A stretch of DNA of 46,270 bases from JAEUIG01 sp046349775 (GCA_046349775.1 JAXMBS010000044.1:1-46270), one strand, 5' to 3'; shown: positions 1 to 9,862, counted from the first letter of the stretch. The notes: a model not told the origin generated them from the sequence alone. Translations and numbers: made by a program.

Positions 1-746
1 TCGGCCAGCGGATCGATGACGGCCTGCACGTCTACGGCCTGATGAGCCAGGTGGGTGATCGCCGCTTCAATGTGGGGATTGAACCGGGCGCGCAGGAGCG
101 GCAACAGTTCGTGGCGAATTCGATTGCGGGTGAGGCCGGTGTCTCGATTGGAGGCGTCTTCACGCCAGACCTGCGGGATCGAGCGGAGATAGGATTCGAT
201 GCAGGCCCTGCCGACGTTGAGCAGCGGGCGCGCGATACGAATCCCTGTAGTGAGCGGGCGTGAGTGCAGCATGCCGCGGAGGCCCTCGATGCCTGTGCCG
301 CGGAGAATATGGTGGAGAATTGTTTCGACCTGATCGTCGGCGGTATGAGCGACGAGAACCCATGGGCAACCGTGGTCGGTGGCCGTCGCTGTCAGAAACT
401 CGTAACGCGCGTTGCGAGCGGCTTCTTCGATCCCGATGCACTGTTCCGCGGCGATGCGGCGGATGTCAGAAATCTGTTCGACGAAGCGAACGCCATGCGT
501 CTGGCACAATTCTCGGACCAAGTTGGCGTCGGCGGTGGATTCCTCGCCACGGAGCTGATGATTGAGGTGGGCAGCGATCGGTTCGAGTGAATGTTTTCGG
601 CGGAGGCTGACGAGTCCCCGCAACAGAGCCACACTGTCCGCGCCGCCGGAGACGCCGACCAGCACGCGGCCGCCGATCCCGATCTCGTCGAGTTCGGCGG
701 CGAGGATCGGCTCGAATTGAATCGGATCAAAGACCTGCGGGGGCAC
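1..746 (-). CDS. tilS: tRNA(Ile)-lysidine synthetase TilS, N-terminal part
   Basis: TilS attaches lysidine to C34 of the tRNA-Ile CAU anticodon, switching it from Met to Ile decoding. About 248 residues are visible by translating the minus strand; the C-terminal domains lie off the left edge. Seen: the PP-loop ATP motif VSGGADSVALL near residue 30, the HLNHQLRGEES block near residue 60, HTADDQVETILHHILRG in the middle, and EDASNRDTGLTRNRIRHELLP late in the fragment. All are hallmarks of the family. The start is a GTG at 744-746, chosen because the frame opens there, just ahead of the PP-loop; an AAAGGTG stretch lies a few bases upstream. The reading frame is unbroken. Identification is firm; only the exact start is uncertain. 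Confidence 0.93.
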   Translation of the reverse strand, partial: MPPQVFDPIQFEPILAAELDEIGIGGRVLVGVSGGADSVALLRGLVSLRRKHSLEPIAAHLNHQLRGEESTADANLVRELCQTHGVRFVEQISDIRRIAAEQCIGIEEAARNARYEFLTATATDHGCPWVLVAHTADDQVETILHHILRGTGIEGLRGMLHSRPLTTGIRIARPLLNVGRACIESYLRSIPQVWREDASNRDTGLTRNRIRHELLPLLRARFNPHIEAAITHLAHQAVDVQAVIDPLA

Positions 747-1699
747 TGCACACCTTTACTGGACTCCTGACCCCGGCCCTCTCCCCCGATTGATGTCGCC
801 CGAGGGATTGACGCCGTTCGCGGGGGACAGGGGGAGATTCTGTGTCCGATACTGGGTGGAATCTGCCACAGGGAGGAACCCCGCGGCTCGTTTTCTGATG
901 GCAGACCGCTGAAAGCGGACGGCTTTTTCCGTTGCTTTGAATCGCGCGCCGCAGCGTGGTACGATGCACTCCGGTTCACTGGTTCTGGCGCTACCGACGG
1001 AGCCGGCGGGCCGCGTTTCCACAGATTTCCACGGTTGCTGTCATTTCAACCCGTGAAAACCTGCTGGTATGCGGGAGATCGTCTCGCGGACTCCGGGGAA
1101 GCTGGGCGGCGCACGAATTCGTACGCCGGCGATTGTGGTCATCTTCCGGCGTTCGTGTCGAGTGAGTCGCGTTGCAGCACGTTGATGCCTGTTGGTGAAC
1201 CGTTCATGAGTCTTCTGGGTGCAGTGATCGCCTGGCTGCTGCGTGGTCTGCTTCGCAGACCGGCGCCCGCACTGGCGCGATCGGCCGCCGGCTATTGGGC
1301 CGGTGCGCAGCTGTCCCCGGAGTGCGCAGCGGAGGCCGTCGCATGGCAACATGCAACAGTCGCACCGTTGCTGTTCTGGCCGTGGAGCGATCCCGCCTGG
1401 GGACGCTGCGCTGCCGGTTCACGTCGACGCCGGATTTCCCCCGGCCTGTTCGACCAATGGGTGCGGCGGCTGTAACCTGCTCAGTGGAGTGATCTCCCGC
1501 AGCGGATCGGCGTTCGCACACGCGGCGAACCGCATCGATCCGCCGCTCCAGCGGGCTTCTCACGGCGCGGAGGGTGGCGTTGTTCGTCCGGACGGTCGTC
1601 CGGGCGTCGTAGCGCTCCGTTCGCATGCGGTCCGTCGCCGAGGGGCGCCTGCGCGGGCCGGACAGTCTCCGTGATCGCGCGCCGGGGATCACCCGCGAT
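747..1699. other. 953-nt gap between tilS and rny, no convincing gene
   Basis: This gap holds a pyrimidine/purine-rich inverted segment (about 770-835), a small hairpin with a following T-run near 906-928, and a promoter-like pair at 937-965. An ORF beginning ATG at 1206 and ending at 1475 would give 89 residues with a hydrophobic start (MSLLGAVIAWLLRGLL), but the remainder is rich in Arg, Trp and Ala and resembles no family I know. I looked for RNase P RNA, tmRNA, 6S and SRP RNA signatures and saw none. Since neighbouring rny is full of indels, a damaged small gene cannot be excluded here. Confidence 0.4.
937..965 (+). promoter_or_regulatory. candidate sigma-70-type promoter upstream of rny
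   Basis: A TTGAAT box (937-942) and a TACGAT box (960-965) are separated by exactly 17 bases, on the strand of rny. If real, the transcript would begin near 972 and carry a leader of roughly 730 nt before the rny start. Spacing and box match are good, but no conserved comparison is available. Confidence 0.4.
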
Positions 1700-3235
1700 A
1701 TGGAGTACGTTGTTGGAGCCATTATCGGCCTCGCAGCCGGAGTCGGAGTGGGGTACGTCCTCCACCGGCTGGTCCTCGGCGGCGCGCATAAGACGCGCGA
1801 CGAGATCCTCAAGGACGCGTCGCGCGAAGCGGACAACCTCCGCAAGTCCCGCGAACTCGAGATCAAGGAAGACCTGCTCAAGCGCCGCGAGGCGCTGGAC
1901 AAGGAACTTGCCACCTCGCGCGAGGCGCTCCGCGACGACGAGCGCAAACTCGTCAAGCGCGAGACCCAGCTCGAGGACGAGCAGGAGAACCTCCGCAAAC
2001 GCGAACGGATGATCGAAACCGCCCAGAACCGGCTGGCGGAGAAGGGCAAGGTCGTCGAAATCCGTGAGCGGGAACTGGAGAAGCTCGTCAAACAGGAGCA
2101 GGAGGAGCTGTACAAGATCAGCGGACTCAGCAAGCCCGACGCGACCGACCGGCTGCTGAAGAAGCTCGAAGGGGAGCTCAAGAATGAAGCCGGCGGCCTG
2201 ATCCTCAAGCAGGAACAGGAGCTGAAGCAGAACGCCGAGCGGCTGGCCCGCGAGATCGTCGGCATGGCGGTCCAGCGGTATGCCTCGACGCACACTTCGG
2301 AGACGACGGTTTCGACCGTCGACATCCCAACGACGAGATGAAGGGGCGGATCATCGGCCGCGAGGGGCGGAGACATCCGCGGCTTTTCGAGAAGGAGACC
2401 GGTGTCGACGTGATCGTGGACGACACGCCGGGGGTCGTCGTCGTGTCCGCATTCGATACGGTCCGCCGCGAGGTCGCCAAGATCGCGATGCAGAAGCTGA
2501 TTCAGGACGGCCGCATTCCACCCGTCTCGGATCGAGGAGATCGTCCGCGAGACGCAGAAGGAAATGGACGATCGGATCCTGATGCTGGGGCGCCGAGGCG
2601 GCGCAGGAGGCCGGTGTCGGCACGCTCAAGGACAAAGTGCTGTACTACATGGGGCGGCTGCGCGCACGAGCTACAGCCAGAGCGTCCTGCAGCGATCGAG
2701 GTCGCATACCTTACGAGCATGATGGCCGAACAGCTGGGGCTCGATGGCATGCTGGCGCGTTGCGGAGTTCCTGCACGATATCGGCAAGGCGGCCGACCAC
2801 GAGATGGAGGAGGGCACCCGGCAATCAGGGCCGACATCCTCAAGCGACACGGCGAACCGCCGAGAGTCGTCCCACGCGGCTGCCGGCCATCACGACGACA
2901 TCCGGCCTGACTACGTCTGCACCGTCCTCACCGCCGCCGCCGACGCCTGTTCTGCTTCACGGCCGGGCGCCAGGCGCGAGACGCTGGAGAAGTACGTCCG
3001 CCGGCTGGAGGAACTGGAAGCGATCGCCCTCGGGTTCCCGGGCGTCAACCAGGTGTTCGCCGTCCAGGCCGGGCGCGAGGTGCGGATTATCGTCGATCCG
3101 CAGGAGATCAACGATCGCGGGGCGGCGAAGCTGGCGCGCGATATCGCGCAATCGATCGAGCAGAACATGACATATCCCGGCGAGGTCCGGGTGGTCGTGA
3201 TGCGCGAGACGCGATCAGTGGGAGTGGCCAAGTAA
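1700..3235 (+). CDS. rny: ribonuclease Y (with several indels)
   Basis: RNase Y is a membrane-anchored endoribonuclease that starts mRNA decay. The start is ATG 1700, giving a transmembrane segment (residues 4-25) followed by a long charged coiled coil (about 30-200). The KH domain (MKGRIIGREGR, then FEKETGVDVIVDDTPG) and the HD domain (FLHDIGKAADHEME, then AAAGHHDDIRPDY) follow, and the C-terminal stretch from ETLEKYVRRLEEL to the stop is clean. The reading frame is broken: one C is missing near 2332 (ATCCCAACGAC where ATC CCC AAC GAC is expected), three extra bases near 2372-2388, and further shifts between about 2520 and 2860. The total span, 1536 nt or about 512 residues, equals the normal family length, so these look like sequencing errors in an intact gene. 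Confidence 0.92.
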
Positions 3236-3247
3236 AGCGTAGAAAGC

Positions 3248-3287
3248 TTGACGCAAAGGCGCGGAGACGCCGAGACGCGCAGAGAAG
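3248..3287. repeat. interspersed repeat, ACGCAAAG/GCAGAG word family
   Basis: Just after rny lies a run of the words ACGCAAAGGCGC, GGAGACGC and GAGACGCGCAGAG. The same words occur as inverted pairs at 5473-5620 and 41140-41318. This copy seems to be single and in forward orientation. Confidence 0.7.
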
Positions 3288-3324
3288 ATTTGAGCGCAGA
3301 TGCCAGGCAATCGCCAACTTCAAG

Positions 3325-3891
3325 TCACTTCAGACGATTGCGAACCTCGGACGCAAGAGTGTCGAACGCCGCATCGTCAATGACGGGGGCGAGTCCCGCC
3401 GTTGGGAGTTTGTTTCGCAGATCGACCCAGCTTTTGCAGCCGGCAAAGTGCGGCGCGTCCGTGATCTCGAACGGCTCGGCCCGCCGGTAGACGCGGATCA
3501 GCAGGACGTTCAGGCCCGGTTCGCGGTACTCGAACCGCTTGAGGATCGTGGCCGGGGCGAGGACGTGCAGGCCGTCGAGTGCGCCGAGGCGGCCAGCGTC
3601 AGTGATCTGCAGGACGTCTTCGACCACGCCGTACAGGGAGAGATCAATTATCCCGGGCCGAGGAGCGGCGGCCAGCGGATCGTCCGGCAGGTGGGAGGCG
3701 TCAGGGCTGAGCTCGTCCGCCGACTGGTGGAACCTGGTCGGGAACAGCCAGAACTCGCGGTGCTCGACGGAGAAGCCGTCGGTCTCTTCGGCGATCCCCC
3801 CTTTGCGGAGCAGGATCGATTGCCGGCCGTGCGCGAGGGCGGCGCAGACGGAAGCCCATTCCTTGAGGGCGAAGCGACAGGTGGGATTCAT
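3325..3891 (-). CDS. DUF1802 family protein
   Basis: A 188-residue protein of the uncharacterised DUF1802 family. Seen: CRFALKEWASVCAALAHGRQSILLRKGGI at the N-terminus, then EHREFWLFPTRFHQ, and later LKRFEYREPGLNVLLIRVYRRAEPF; the LRKGGI and FWLFPTxFHQ blocks are what I recall as family signatures. The start ATG at 3889-3891 is preferred over the longer frame to 3981, because the extra 30 residues are encoded by the inverted repeat at 3933-3998. The gene follows a small conserved protein on the same strand and converges with rny. No function is established for the family; no metal or catalytic motif is obvious. Confidence 0.78.
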   Translation of the reverse strand: MNPTCRFALKEWASVCAALAHGRQSILLRKGGIAEETDGFSVEHREFWLFPTRFHQSADELSPDASHLPDDPLAAAPRPGIIDLSLYGVVEDVLQITDAGRLGALDGLHVLAPATILKRFEYREPGLNVLLIRVYRRAEPFEITDAPHFAGCKSWVDLRNKLPTAGLAPVIDDAAFDTLASEVRNRLK

Positions 3892-3932
3892 GGCGCGCGA
3901 CGCCAATCGCGTCACTTGGGGAATGTGGAAAT

Positions 3933-3998
3933 GCAGAAATGCCCAGATGTCGAATGGAGCACGCGCGGCGCTCCACTCCACATCTGGACATTCTTGGC
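3933..3998. repeat. inverted repeat, about 28-nt arms
   Basis: The left arm (3933-3960) and right arm (3970-3998) are near-complementary: CCCAGATGTCGAATGGAGC against GCTCCACTCCACATCTGG, with a 9-base loop. It sits between the small conserved gene and the DUF1802 gene and would form a long hairpin in RNA from either strand. A single-locus family in this window. Confidence 0.75.
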
Positions 3999-4042
3999 TA
4001 TCCAGACCACGCCGTCGAGGGTGGACCGTATTGCCAGTCGCT

Positions 4043-4274
4043 TTACCGGTGGTAGCCCAGCGAGAGCATCACGTTGCGGGCTGAACTCGTCAAACGTCAC
4101 GAATCGGCGGCGGTGGCGGAGCTTGTACTGATCGACCGCTTCGGCCAGCTCACGGACTTCCGGGCGCTGCTCGGCCCGTTGGTCGGAGAACTGACGGCGT
4201 TCCACACCCGGCGGACCGTCCTGCGTGTTGCGGCGGTCGATGAAGGCTGTCTGTTTCTCGGGCGCCAGTTGCAT
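4043..4274 (-). CDS. small conserved planctomycete protein, one frameshift
   Basis: A protein of about 77 residues. Its middle, ELAEAVDQYKLRHRRRFVTFDE, resembles a small family of unknown function that I associate with planctomycetes, ending in VMLSLGYHR. The ending is present in the sequence but one frame away: one extra base around 4075-4085 joins TFDEF to NVMLSLGYHR and the TAA stop at 4043-4045. The start ATG (4272-4274) has a GGAG motif 8 bases upstream. The gene is divergent from gpsA and leads into the DUF1802 gene. The basic KLRHRRR patch might bind nucleic acid, but that is inference only. Confidence 0.65.
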
Positions 4275-4468
4275 TAGATTACTCCACGGACGGAACCTGT
4301 CCGTTCAACGCTAGGTTGCCGGAACGGGTCGGCAAGTGCAGCAGGGGGTGAAACGGACTCTTCGAGGTCCGGTTCGACCGACCGTAACGATCCTGCGGGC
4401 GGACGGCGGCGGCCCTTGCCGATCAGATCGCCCGCAGCGCTTTCAGCACACTTTTCATCGGAAAACCG

Positions 4469-5464
4469 ATGGCTGGAAAAACGACGATTCTGGGCAGCGG
4501 CGCGATGGCGACCGCTTGTTCGGTGCTGCTCGCCGAACATCCGGGACAATCGGTCACGATCTGGGCGCGCAACGCCGAGCGCGCACGAGCGCTGCAGCAG
4601 GAGCGCGAGAACAAACGCCTGCTGCCGGGCGTCATGCTGCCACCCGCCGTGCAGGTCACGGCCGACATCAATGCAGCGGTCGCCGGCGCCGATACCCTCG
4701 TCGTGGCGATCCCCACCGAGTTCCTGCGCGCGACGCTGACGGCGCTGGCTCCCGCCCTCAACCAGAACCGGCCGGTGATCAGCGTGGTCAAAGGGATCGA
4801 GCGGGAGACATTCCTCAGGCCGAGCCAGATCATTGAGGAGACTCTCGGCAGCCGTGCGGTCGTCGCCCTCTGCGGACCGAGTCACGCGGAGGAAATCGGC
4901 CGGAGGCTGCCGGCCAGCGTGGTGGCGGCCAGCGGCGACATCCCCCTCGCCAAACGGGTCCAGGAGATGTTCTCCACCGACCGGTTCCGGGTGTACACGA
5001 ACCCGGACCTGATCGGCGTCGAACTGGCGGGCGCCCTCAAAAACGTGATCGCCATCGCGGCCGGCATCTCCGACGGCCTGGGCTACGGCGACAACGCCAA
5101 ATCGGCCCTGATGACGCGGGGAATCGTGGAAATCATGCGGTTCGGCGTCGGCCTGGGGGCCGAACCAAGCACATTCTGGGGCCTCGCCGGCATCGGCGAC
5201 CTGATCACGACCTGCGTCAGCCGTCACGGCCGCAACCGCATGGTCGGCGAGCGGCTCGGCAAGGGGGAATCGCTCGACCAGATCCGCCGGACGATGGAAG
5301 CGGTGGCCGAGGGGGTCAACACCACGGCCTCGGTGAAGGACCTGGCCGAGGAGCGGGGGGTGGAGATGCCGATTACCTTCGAGGTCCACAAGGTGCTGTT
5401 CGAGGGGAAGTCGCCTGTGGAGGCGACGACGAGCCTGATGCTGCGGCCGCCGCGGGACGAGTGA
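4469..5464 (+). CDS. gpsA: glycerol-3-phosphate dehydrogenase [NAD(P)+]
   Basis: GpsA reduces dihydroxyacetone phosphate to sn-glycerol-3-phosphate, the backbone for phospholipids, in the cytoplasm. The 331 residues match the family length. Seen: the Rossmann motif ILGSGAMATA at residues 6-15, AIPTEFLR and SVVKGIE in the nucleotide domain, CGPSHAEE, then ELAGALKNVIAIAAG with the catalytic lysine at about residue 191, and GLAGIGDLITTC and SRHGRNRMVGERLGKG in the C-terminal domain. The frame is intact. It is transcribed alone: divergent from the small gene at 4274 and followed by an inverted repeat. No clear Shine-Dalgarno sequence precedes the ATG. Confidence 0.96.
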   Translation: MAGKTTILGSGAMATACSVLLAEHPGQSVTIWARNAERARALQQERENKRLLPGVMLPPAVQVTADINAAVAGADTLVVAIPTEFLRATLTALAPALNQNRPVISVVKGIERETFLRPSQIIEETLGSRAVVALCGPSHAEEIGRRLPASVVAASGDIPLAKRVQEMFSTDRFRVYTNPDLIGVELAGALKNVIAIAAGISDGLGYGDNAKSALMTRGIVEIMRFGVGLGAEPSTFWGLAGIGDLITTCVSRHGRNRMVGERLGKGESLDQIRRTMEAVAEGVNTTASVKDLAEERGVEMPITFEVHKVLFEGKSPVEATTSLMLRPPRDE

Positions 5465-5472
5465 GCGTACAG

Positions 5473-5620
5473 AATTGACTCAAAGACGCTGAGCCACAGA
5501 GACGCGCTGAGAATCTGCAGAATGGGTCGAGTCTGCCGCGCGTCGAAATGCTCCAAATAAGGTCTCACCTTTTTTCGTTCCTCTGCGCGTCTTAGCGTCT
5601 CTGTGCCTTTGCGTCGAATT
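5473..5620. repeat. inverted repeat pair, ACGCAAAG/GCAGAG word family
   Basis: The left arm (5473-5512, words ACTCAAAGACGC, CACAGAGACGCG) and right arm (5577-5620, words CTCTGCGCGTCTTAGCG, CTCTGTGCCTTTGCG) are imperfect reverse complements separated by about 65 bases. They fill the whole gap between gpsA and the next gene. The same words recur at 3248 and 41140-41318. Confidence 0.78.
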
Positions 5621-5646
5621 TGAATACGTTGGATGCCAGCTGTGCC

Positions 5647-6666
5647 GTGAGTAACCACCCCGACTTCGAACTTGTCGTCGAGCATGAGCTCCGCGGCATG
5701 CGGATCGACAGCTTTCTGATCCGGCATTTCCGGAATTACACGTCCTGGAAGATGCAGCGGATTGTGCGGGCTGGGGGGGCGACGATCGACTGGTCGCCCG
5801 CGAGCGAGACCGACCGGGTCCACACCGGCCAGCGGGTGCGCTTGCGGCTGCTGGAGCCGCCGGACAAGCTGCTGGCGGCCGATGAGCAGCCGATCCCGGT
5901 GCTGTATGCGGACCCGTGGATTGCCGTCGTCCACAAGCCGGCCGGGATCATTGCCCACCCGACCGGCGAGCATCACACGCGCACGCTGGCGAACGTGCTG
6001 CAGCACTGGGTCGACCAGCGGGCCCCGCTGCGCGGCCTGATGCGGCCGGGGCTGGTGCACCGGCTCGACCGGCAGACGTCCGGCGTGATGGTCATCGCGC
6101 TGCATCACCTCTCACACCGTCGGCTGAGTACGGCATTCGAGAACGGCCGGGTGAGCAAAACATACGTGGCGCTGGTCGAGGGGCAGATCGCTAAAGATGA
6201 GGGGACAATCGACTGGCCGATCGGCCGGGCGCGGACCGGGCAGCATGTGCTGATGTCGGCGCGCGGCGATGCCATCGATGCGCGGCCGGCCTGCACGCGG
6301 TACCGGGTGTTGGAGCGATTCGAAAAACATACCCTCGTGCAGGCGCGGCCGGCGACGGGGCGGAATCATCAGATTCGCGTGCACTTCGCGCAGCTCGGTC
6401 ATCCGCTGGTCGGGGACGAGTTCTACGAAGCGTTCGGCAAGATCAAGCCACTGCGGATGGCGGGGGAAGTCGCGGATGCCGACGAGGCCGAAGAAGGCGG
6501 CATCGCCACCGGATTGCCGATCCGACGCCATGCCCTGCACGCCGAGCGGCTCGAATTTGCGCATCCGATCTCGCAGCTCTGGCTGGAGTTCTCAGCGCCG
6601 CTGCCGGAGGATTTCGCGGCGACGATCGAGGAACTGCGCGAAGCAGCGGTAGGTTCGCGTCCGTAG
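5647..6666 (+). CDS. RluA family pseudouridine synthase
   Basis: The enzyme converts specific uridines of rRNA or tRNA to pseudouridine. Seen: a degenerate S4-like RNA-binding segment (residues 10-60), the NKPAGIIAHP-type block as VVHKPAGIIAHPTG, the catalytic motif HRLDRQTSG with the aspartate near residue 141, KTYVALVEG, and the late block PATGRNHQIRVHFAQLGHPLVGDEFY. GTG 5647 is taken as start; a TTG at 5620 is in frame but lies in the repeat. The stop TAG (6664-6666) is part of the next repeat. A second, clearly different RluA paralogue lies at 28542. The substrate position cannot be assigned from sequence alone. Confidence 0.9.
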   Translation: MSNHPDFELVVEHELRGMRIDSFLIRHFRNYTSWKMQRIVRAGGATIDWSPASETDRVHTGQRVRLRLLEPPDKLLAADEQPIPVLYADPWIAVVHKPAGIIAHPTGEHHTRTLANVLQHWVDQRAPLRGLMRPGLVHRLDRQTSGVMVIALHHLSHRRLSTAFENGRVSKTYVALVEGQIAKDEGTIDWPIGRARTGQHVLMSARGDAIDARPACTRYRVLERFEKHTLVQARPATGRNHQIRVHFAQLGHPLVGDEFYEAFGKIKPLRMAGEVADADEAEEGGIATGLPIRRHALHAERLEFAHPISQLWLEFSAPLPEDFAATIEELREAAVGSRP

Positions 6667-6763
6667 GCTGGGTCCAGACCCAGCTTGATTGTCCGCTCAA
6701 TATCGGTCGACCATCGGATTGGATCGACGCTCTGTGAAGCTGGGTCCAGACCCAGCCTACGCA
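6662..6763. repeat. inverted repeat built from a self-complementary word
   Basis: Two copies of GTAGGCTGGGTCCAGACCCAGC lie in opposite orientation (6662-6686 and 6738-6762). Each copy can also fold on itself (GCTGGGTC with GACCCAGC). The pair separates the pseudouridine synthase and the convergent DAHP synthase gene, and the GTAG of the first copy supplies the stop codon of the former. Confidence 0.85.
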
Positions 6764-6789
6764 ACTGAGCTCTTGTCTCTCAACGCTCG

Positions 6790-7882
<1,093 letters not shown>

Positions 7883-8213
7883 GGAGTCTTGGTAGGTAAT
7901 CGACGGTCGCGCCCGTCAGGAAGCGACACGTTAATCGCTCGCTCCCTTACGGTCGCGGCTAGTAGCGGCCGATCGGGGGTGTGAAAACTGGCCCTGTACT
8001 GTAACGGGCGGGGGGAGCGGAGGAAATCGTGGAGTGGAACAGTTAATCGTCGCCCGCTCCCTTACGGTCGCGGCTAGTAGCGGCCGATCGGGGGTAGCGA
8101 AAATCCGGCCCCACAACGGGCGGGGGGGAGCGGAGGGAGTGGAACAGAGTTTAGAACCGCCACGCAGACCGCAGGTGCATCGGGAGTCTAGCGGTGTGGG
8201 GCGATAGCCGAAC
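7883..8213. other. 331-nt gap between pheA and the DAHP synthase gene
   Basis: No gene is seen here. The gap is dominated by two tandem-like units described separately at 7940-8095, each followed by a related stretch (AACGGGCGGGGGGAGCGGAGG and a variant). The second part, 8100-8213, contains no recognisable feature. No T-run terminator is visible. Confidence 0.5.
7940..8095. repeat. 41-nt direct repeat, two copies 115 bp apart
   Basis: The segments 7940-7980 and 8055-8095 are identical over 41 bases, beginning CGCTCCCTTACGGTCGCGG and ending CGGCCGATCGGGGGT. Each copy contains complementary words (CGGTCGCGGC and TAGCGGCCG) able to form a short hairpin. The following 50 bases are also similar but carry indels, so the true unit is about 115 bp. 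Confidence 0.88.
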
Positions 8214-9409
8214 CTACTTCCACCGGCTCCGCGCGGCACGGAAAGCCTGAGGCACTCTATCCACCGCCTTGCGGGAGAGTTCATGAGGCGTTCTTGATCC
8301 TGCTGAGTTCGTGCCCTCGAAGTCGAGGAAGAACAGGTGAAGCCGACTTCGCCGCCTCGTAGGGGGAAGGATTCGATCCAGGTGAGGTTAATCTTGCCCT
8401 TCTTGAAGGCCATCAGCGCGTCCGAGGCTGCCCGGAGCGGGACCCGGCAGCAGCAGGGCGGTGCGGTCGCGGCCGGTGACTTTCTCGTCGCTCTTCCCAA
8501 TCACCGCGAAGCGGTGACGCTGTGGACGTTGTCCTCCGCTCGGCGACCAGGTGGTCGTACTGCACGGTCGCCTGGCGGCTGGCGATGGCGGCCGCCCGGT
8601 TTGTCACGCGCGAGTTGGGCGGCCGTGGACGTGCTCGTCACTTCGTGCAGGTTCGCCCGCGGCATGTTGCGGGAGAGCCAGTCGCGGCATTGCGAGAGGG
8701 CCTGCGGCTTGCTGTAGACTTCGACAATTTCGCTGCGCGGCGAGCGCGACATCAGGTTGTGATGGATCGCCATCTGCACTTCGCCGCAGATGCGGATCGG
8801 CAGCCGGGTGAACATGTCGAGGGTGTCGACGATCCGGCCGTCGGTGCTGTTTTCAATCGGCACGACGCCGTACTCGGCGTGGCCGCGATTCACTTCCTCG
8901 AAGACTGACGCGATCGTGTTAACCGGAATCAGGTCGGCGTTGCGCCCGAAGCGTTCGATCGCCGCCAGGTGCGTGAAGCTGAACTGCGGTCCGAGATAAA
9001 CGACTCTCAGGGTCTTGAGTTTGCAGCGGGCCGCGTTGATGACCTCGCGGAAGATGGAGTGCAGCGAGGCGGCCGGAATCGGACCGACGTTCTGAGTATC
9101 GAGCCGCTGCCAGAGATCCTGCTCGACCGCCGGGTCGAACAGCGATTCGTGCCGTTCGCGGCGGGCCGCCAAGAGGCGCGTCGTCAGGTCGGTACGCTCG
9201 TTAAGGAGTTTGACGAGGTTCTTGTCGAGGGAGCGAAGCTTGGCGTCGAGGCTGTCGGGATTGACCGACGCTCGGGCAGGTCCGGAGCGCGCCGGTTTGC
9301 GACGAACAACACGGGACGGGGCGGGCTTCTTGGCGGGACGTTTCGCCTGCGGCGGCCGGGCGACGCGTTTTGCCTTCTTGACCCGCTTAGTCGTGGCTCG
9401 CTTTGCCAT
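8214..9409 (-). CDS. pheA: chorismate mutase/prephenate dehydratase (P-protein), indels in C-terminal half
   Basis: The bifunctional enzyme turns chorismate into prephenate and then phenylpyruvate for phenylalanine synthesis. From ATG 9409, a strongly basic tail of about 50 residues (Lys/Arg/Pro/Ala) precedes a chorismate mutase domain (LDAKLRSLDKNLVKLLNERTDL). The dehydratase domain follows (VVYLGPQFSFTHLAAIERFG, EYGVVPIENSTDGRIVDTLD, VYSKPQALSQCRDWL). Beyond about 8560 the frame shifts several times, but fragments continue in order (AAIASRQA, TALLLRVPLRAASDAL, FKKGKINLTWIESFPLRGGEVGF), the last being an ACT regulatory domain. The end at 8214 is approximate. Phe feedback control through the ACT domain is known for the family. 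Confidence 0.88.
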
Positions 9410-9725
9410 GAGGACGTTCCCGGACTGCTGGCGCACCGCGCCGGTTCTGCTGGCCTCCCCAGGTCGTCCCTCCCCCCGTGCTGTGGATCAACGATCCTCA
9501 AAATTCAGCGCGGTGCCGACCTCAAGCTGCATCGTCCCTGATTCAACCTCAGCCCAGCCGGAACACGACGGGCTGAAACGCCTCAACTTGAATCTGAAAA
9601 ATCAGTTACGTCAGACGGCAGTCGCTCGTGGTGCCTGTCTACACTGCATCAGCGACGGGGATCTGCTGCCCCGTTTCTGGCAGTGGCAGCCGTTAACCTC
9701 CACTGCCTCAATCACTTGGAACGCT

Positions 9726-9754
9726 GTTGTATCCAGCCAAAAATTGAGTGTCAA
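9726..9754 (-). promoter_or_regulatory. candidate promoter for pheA
   Basis: On the minus strand TTGACA (9749-9754) and TACAAC (9726-9731) are separated by exactly 17 bases. A perfect -35 box with optimal spacing is rare by chance. It would give pheA a leader of about 310 nt, which contains a GC-rich stem (around 9640-9700). Confidence 0.5.
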
Positions 9755-9845
9755 GCGGCCGCGAATAGACAGCGAAATCGCGCGTCACCAAGGGCGATTG
9801 AATGCCATTTTGACCGATCAGCGTGCTGACTATCGCCAACCCGAC

Positions 9846-9862
9846 AGTGCCGTTTTGGCACT
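9846..9862. promoter_or_regulatory. AGTGCC-N5-GGCACT palindrome upstream of dnaK
   Basis: A perfect 6-bp inverted repeat with a 5-bp spacer lies 234 bp before the dnaK start, in the AT-richer part of the gap. It could be an operator for a heat-shock regulator. It does not match the HrcA/CIRCE consensus, and the function is inference only. Confidence 0.3.

Noticed and set aside
1243..1674. 143-codon plus frame before rny
   Set aside because: Arg/Pro/His-rich, no start signal, overlaps other equally weak frames; no domain seen.
7930..8100. Possible CRISPR-like array
   Set aside because: Only two copies of the 41-bp unit, 115 bp apart with similar, not unique, sequence between them, and no cas genes.
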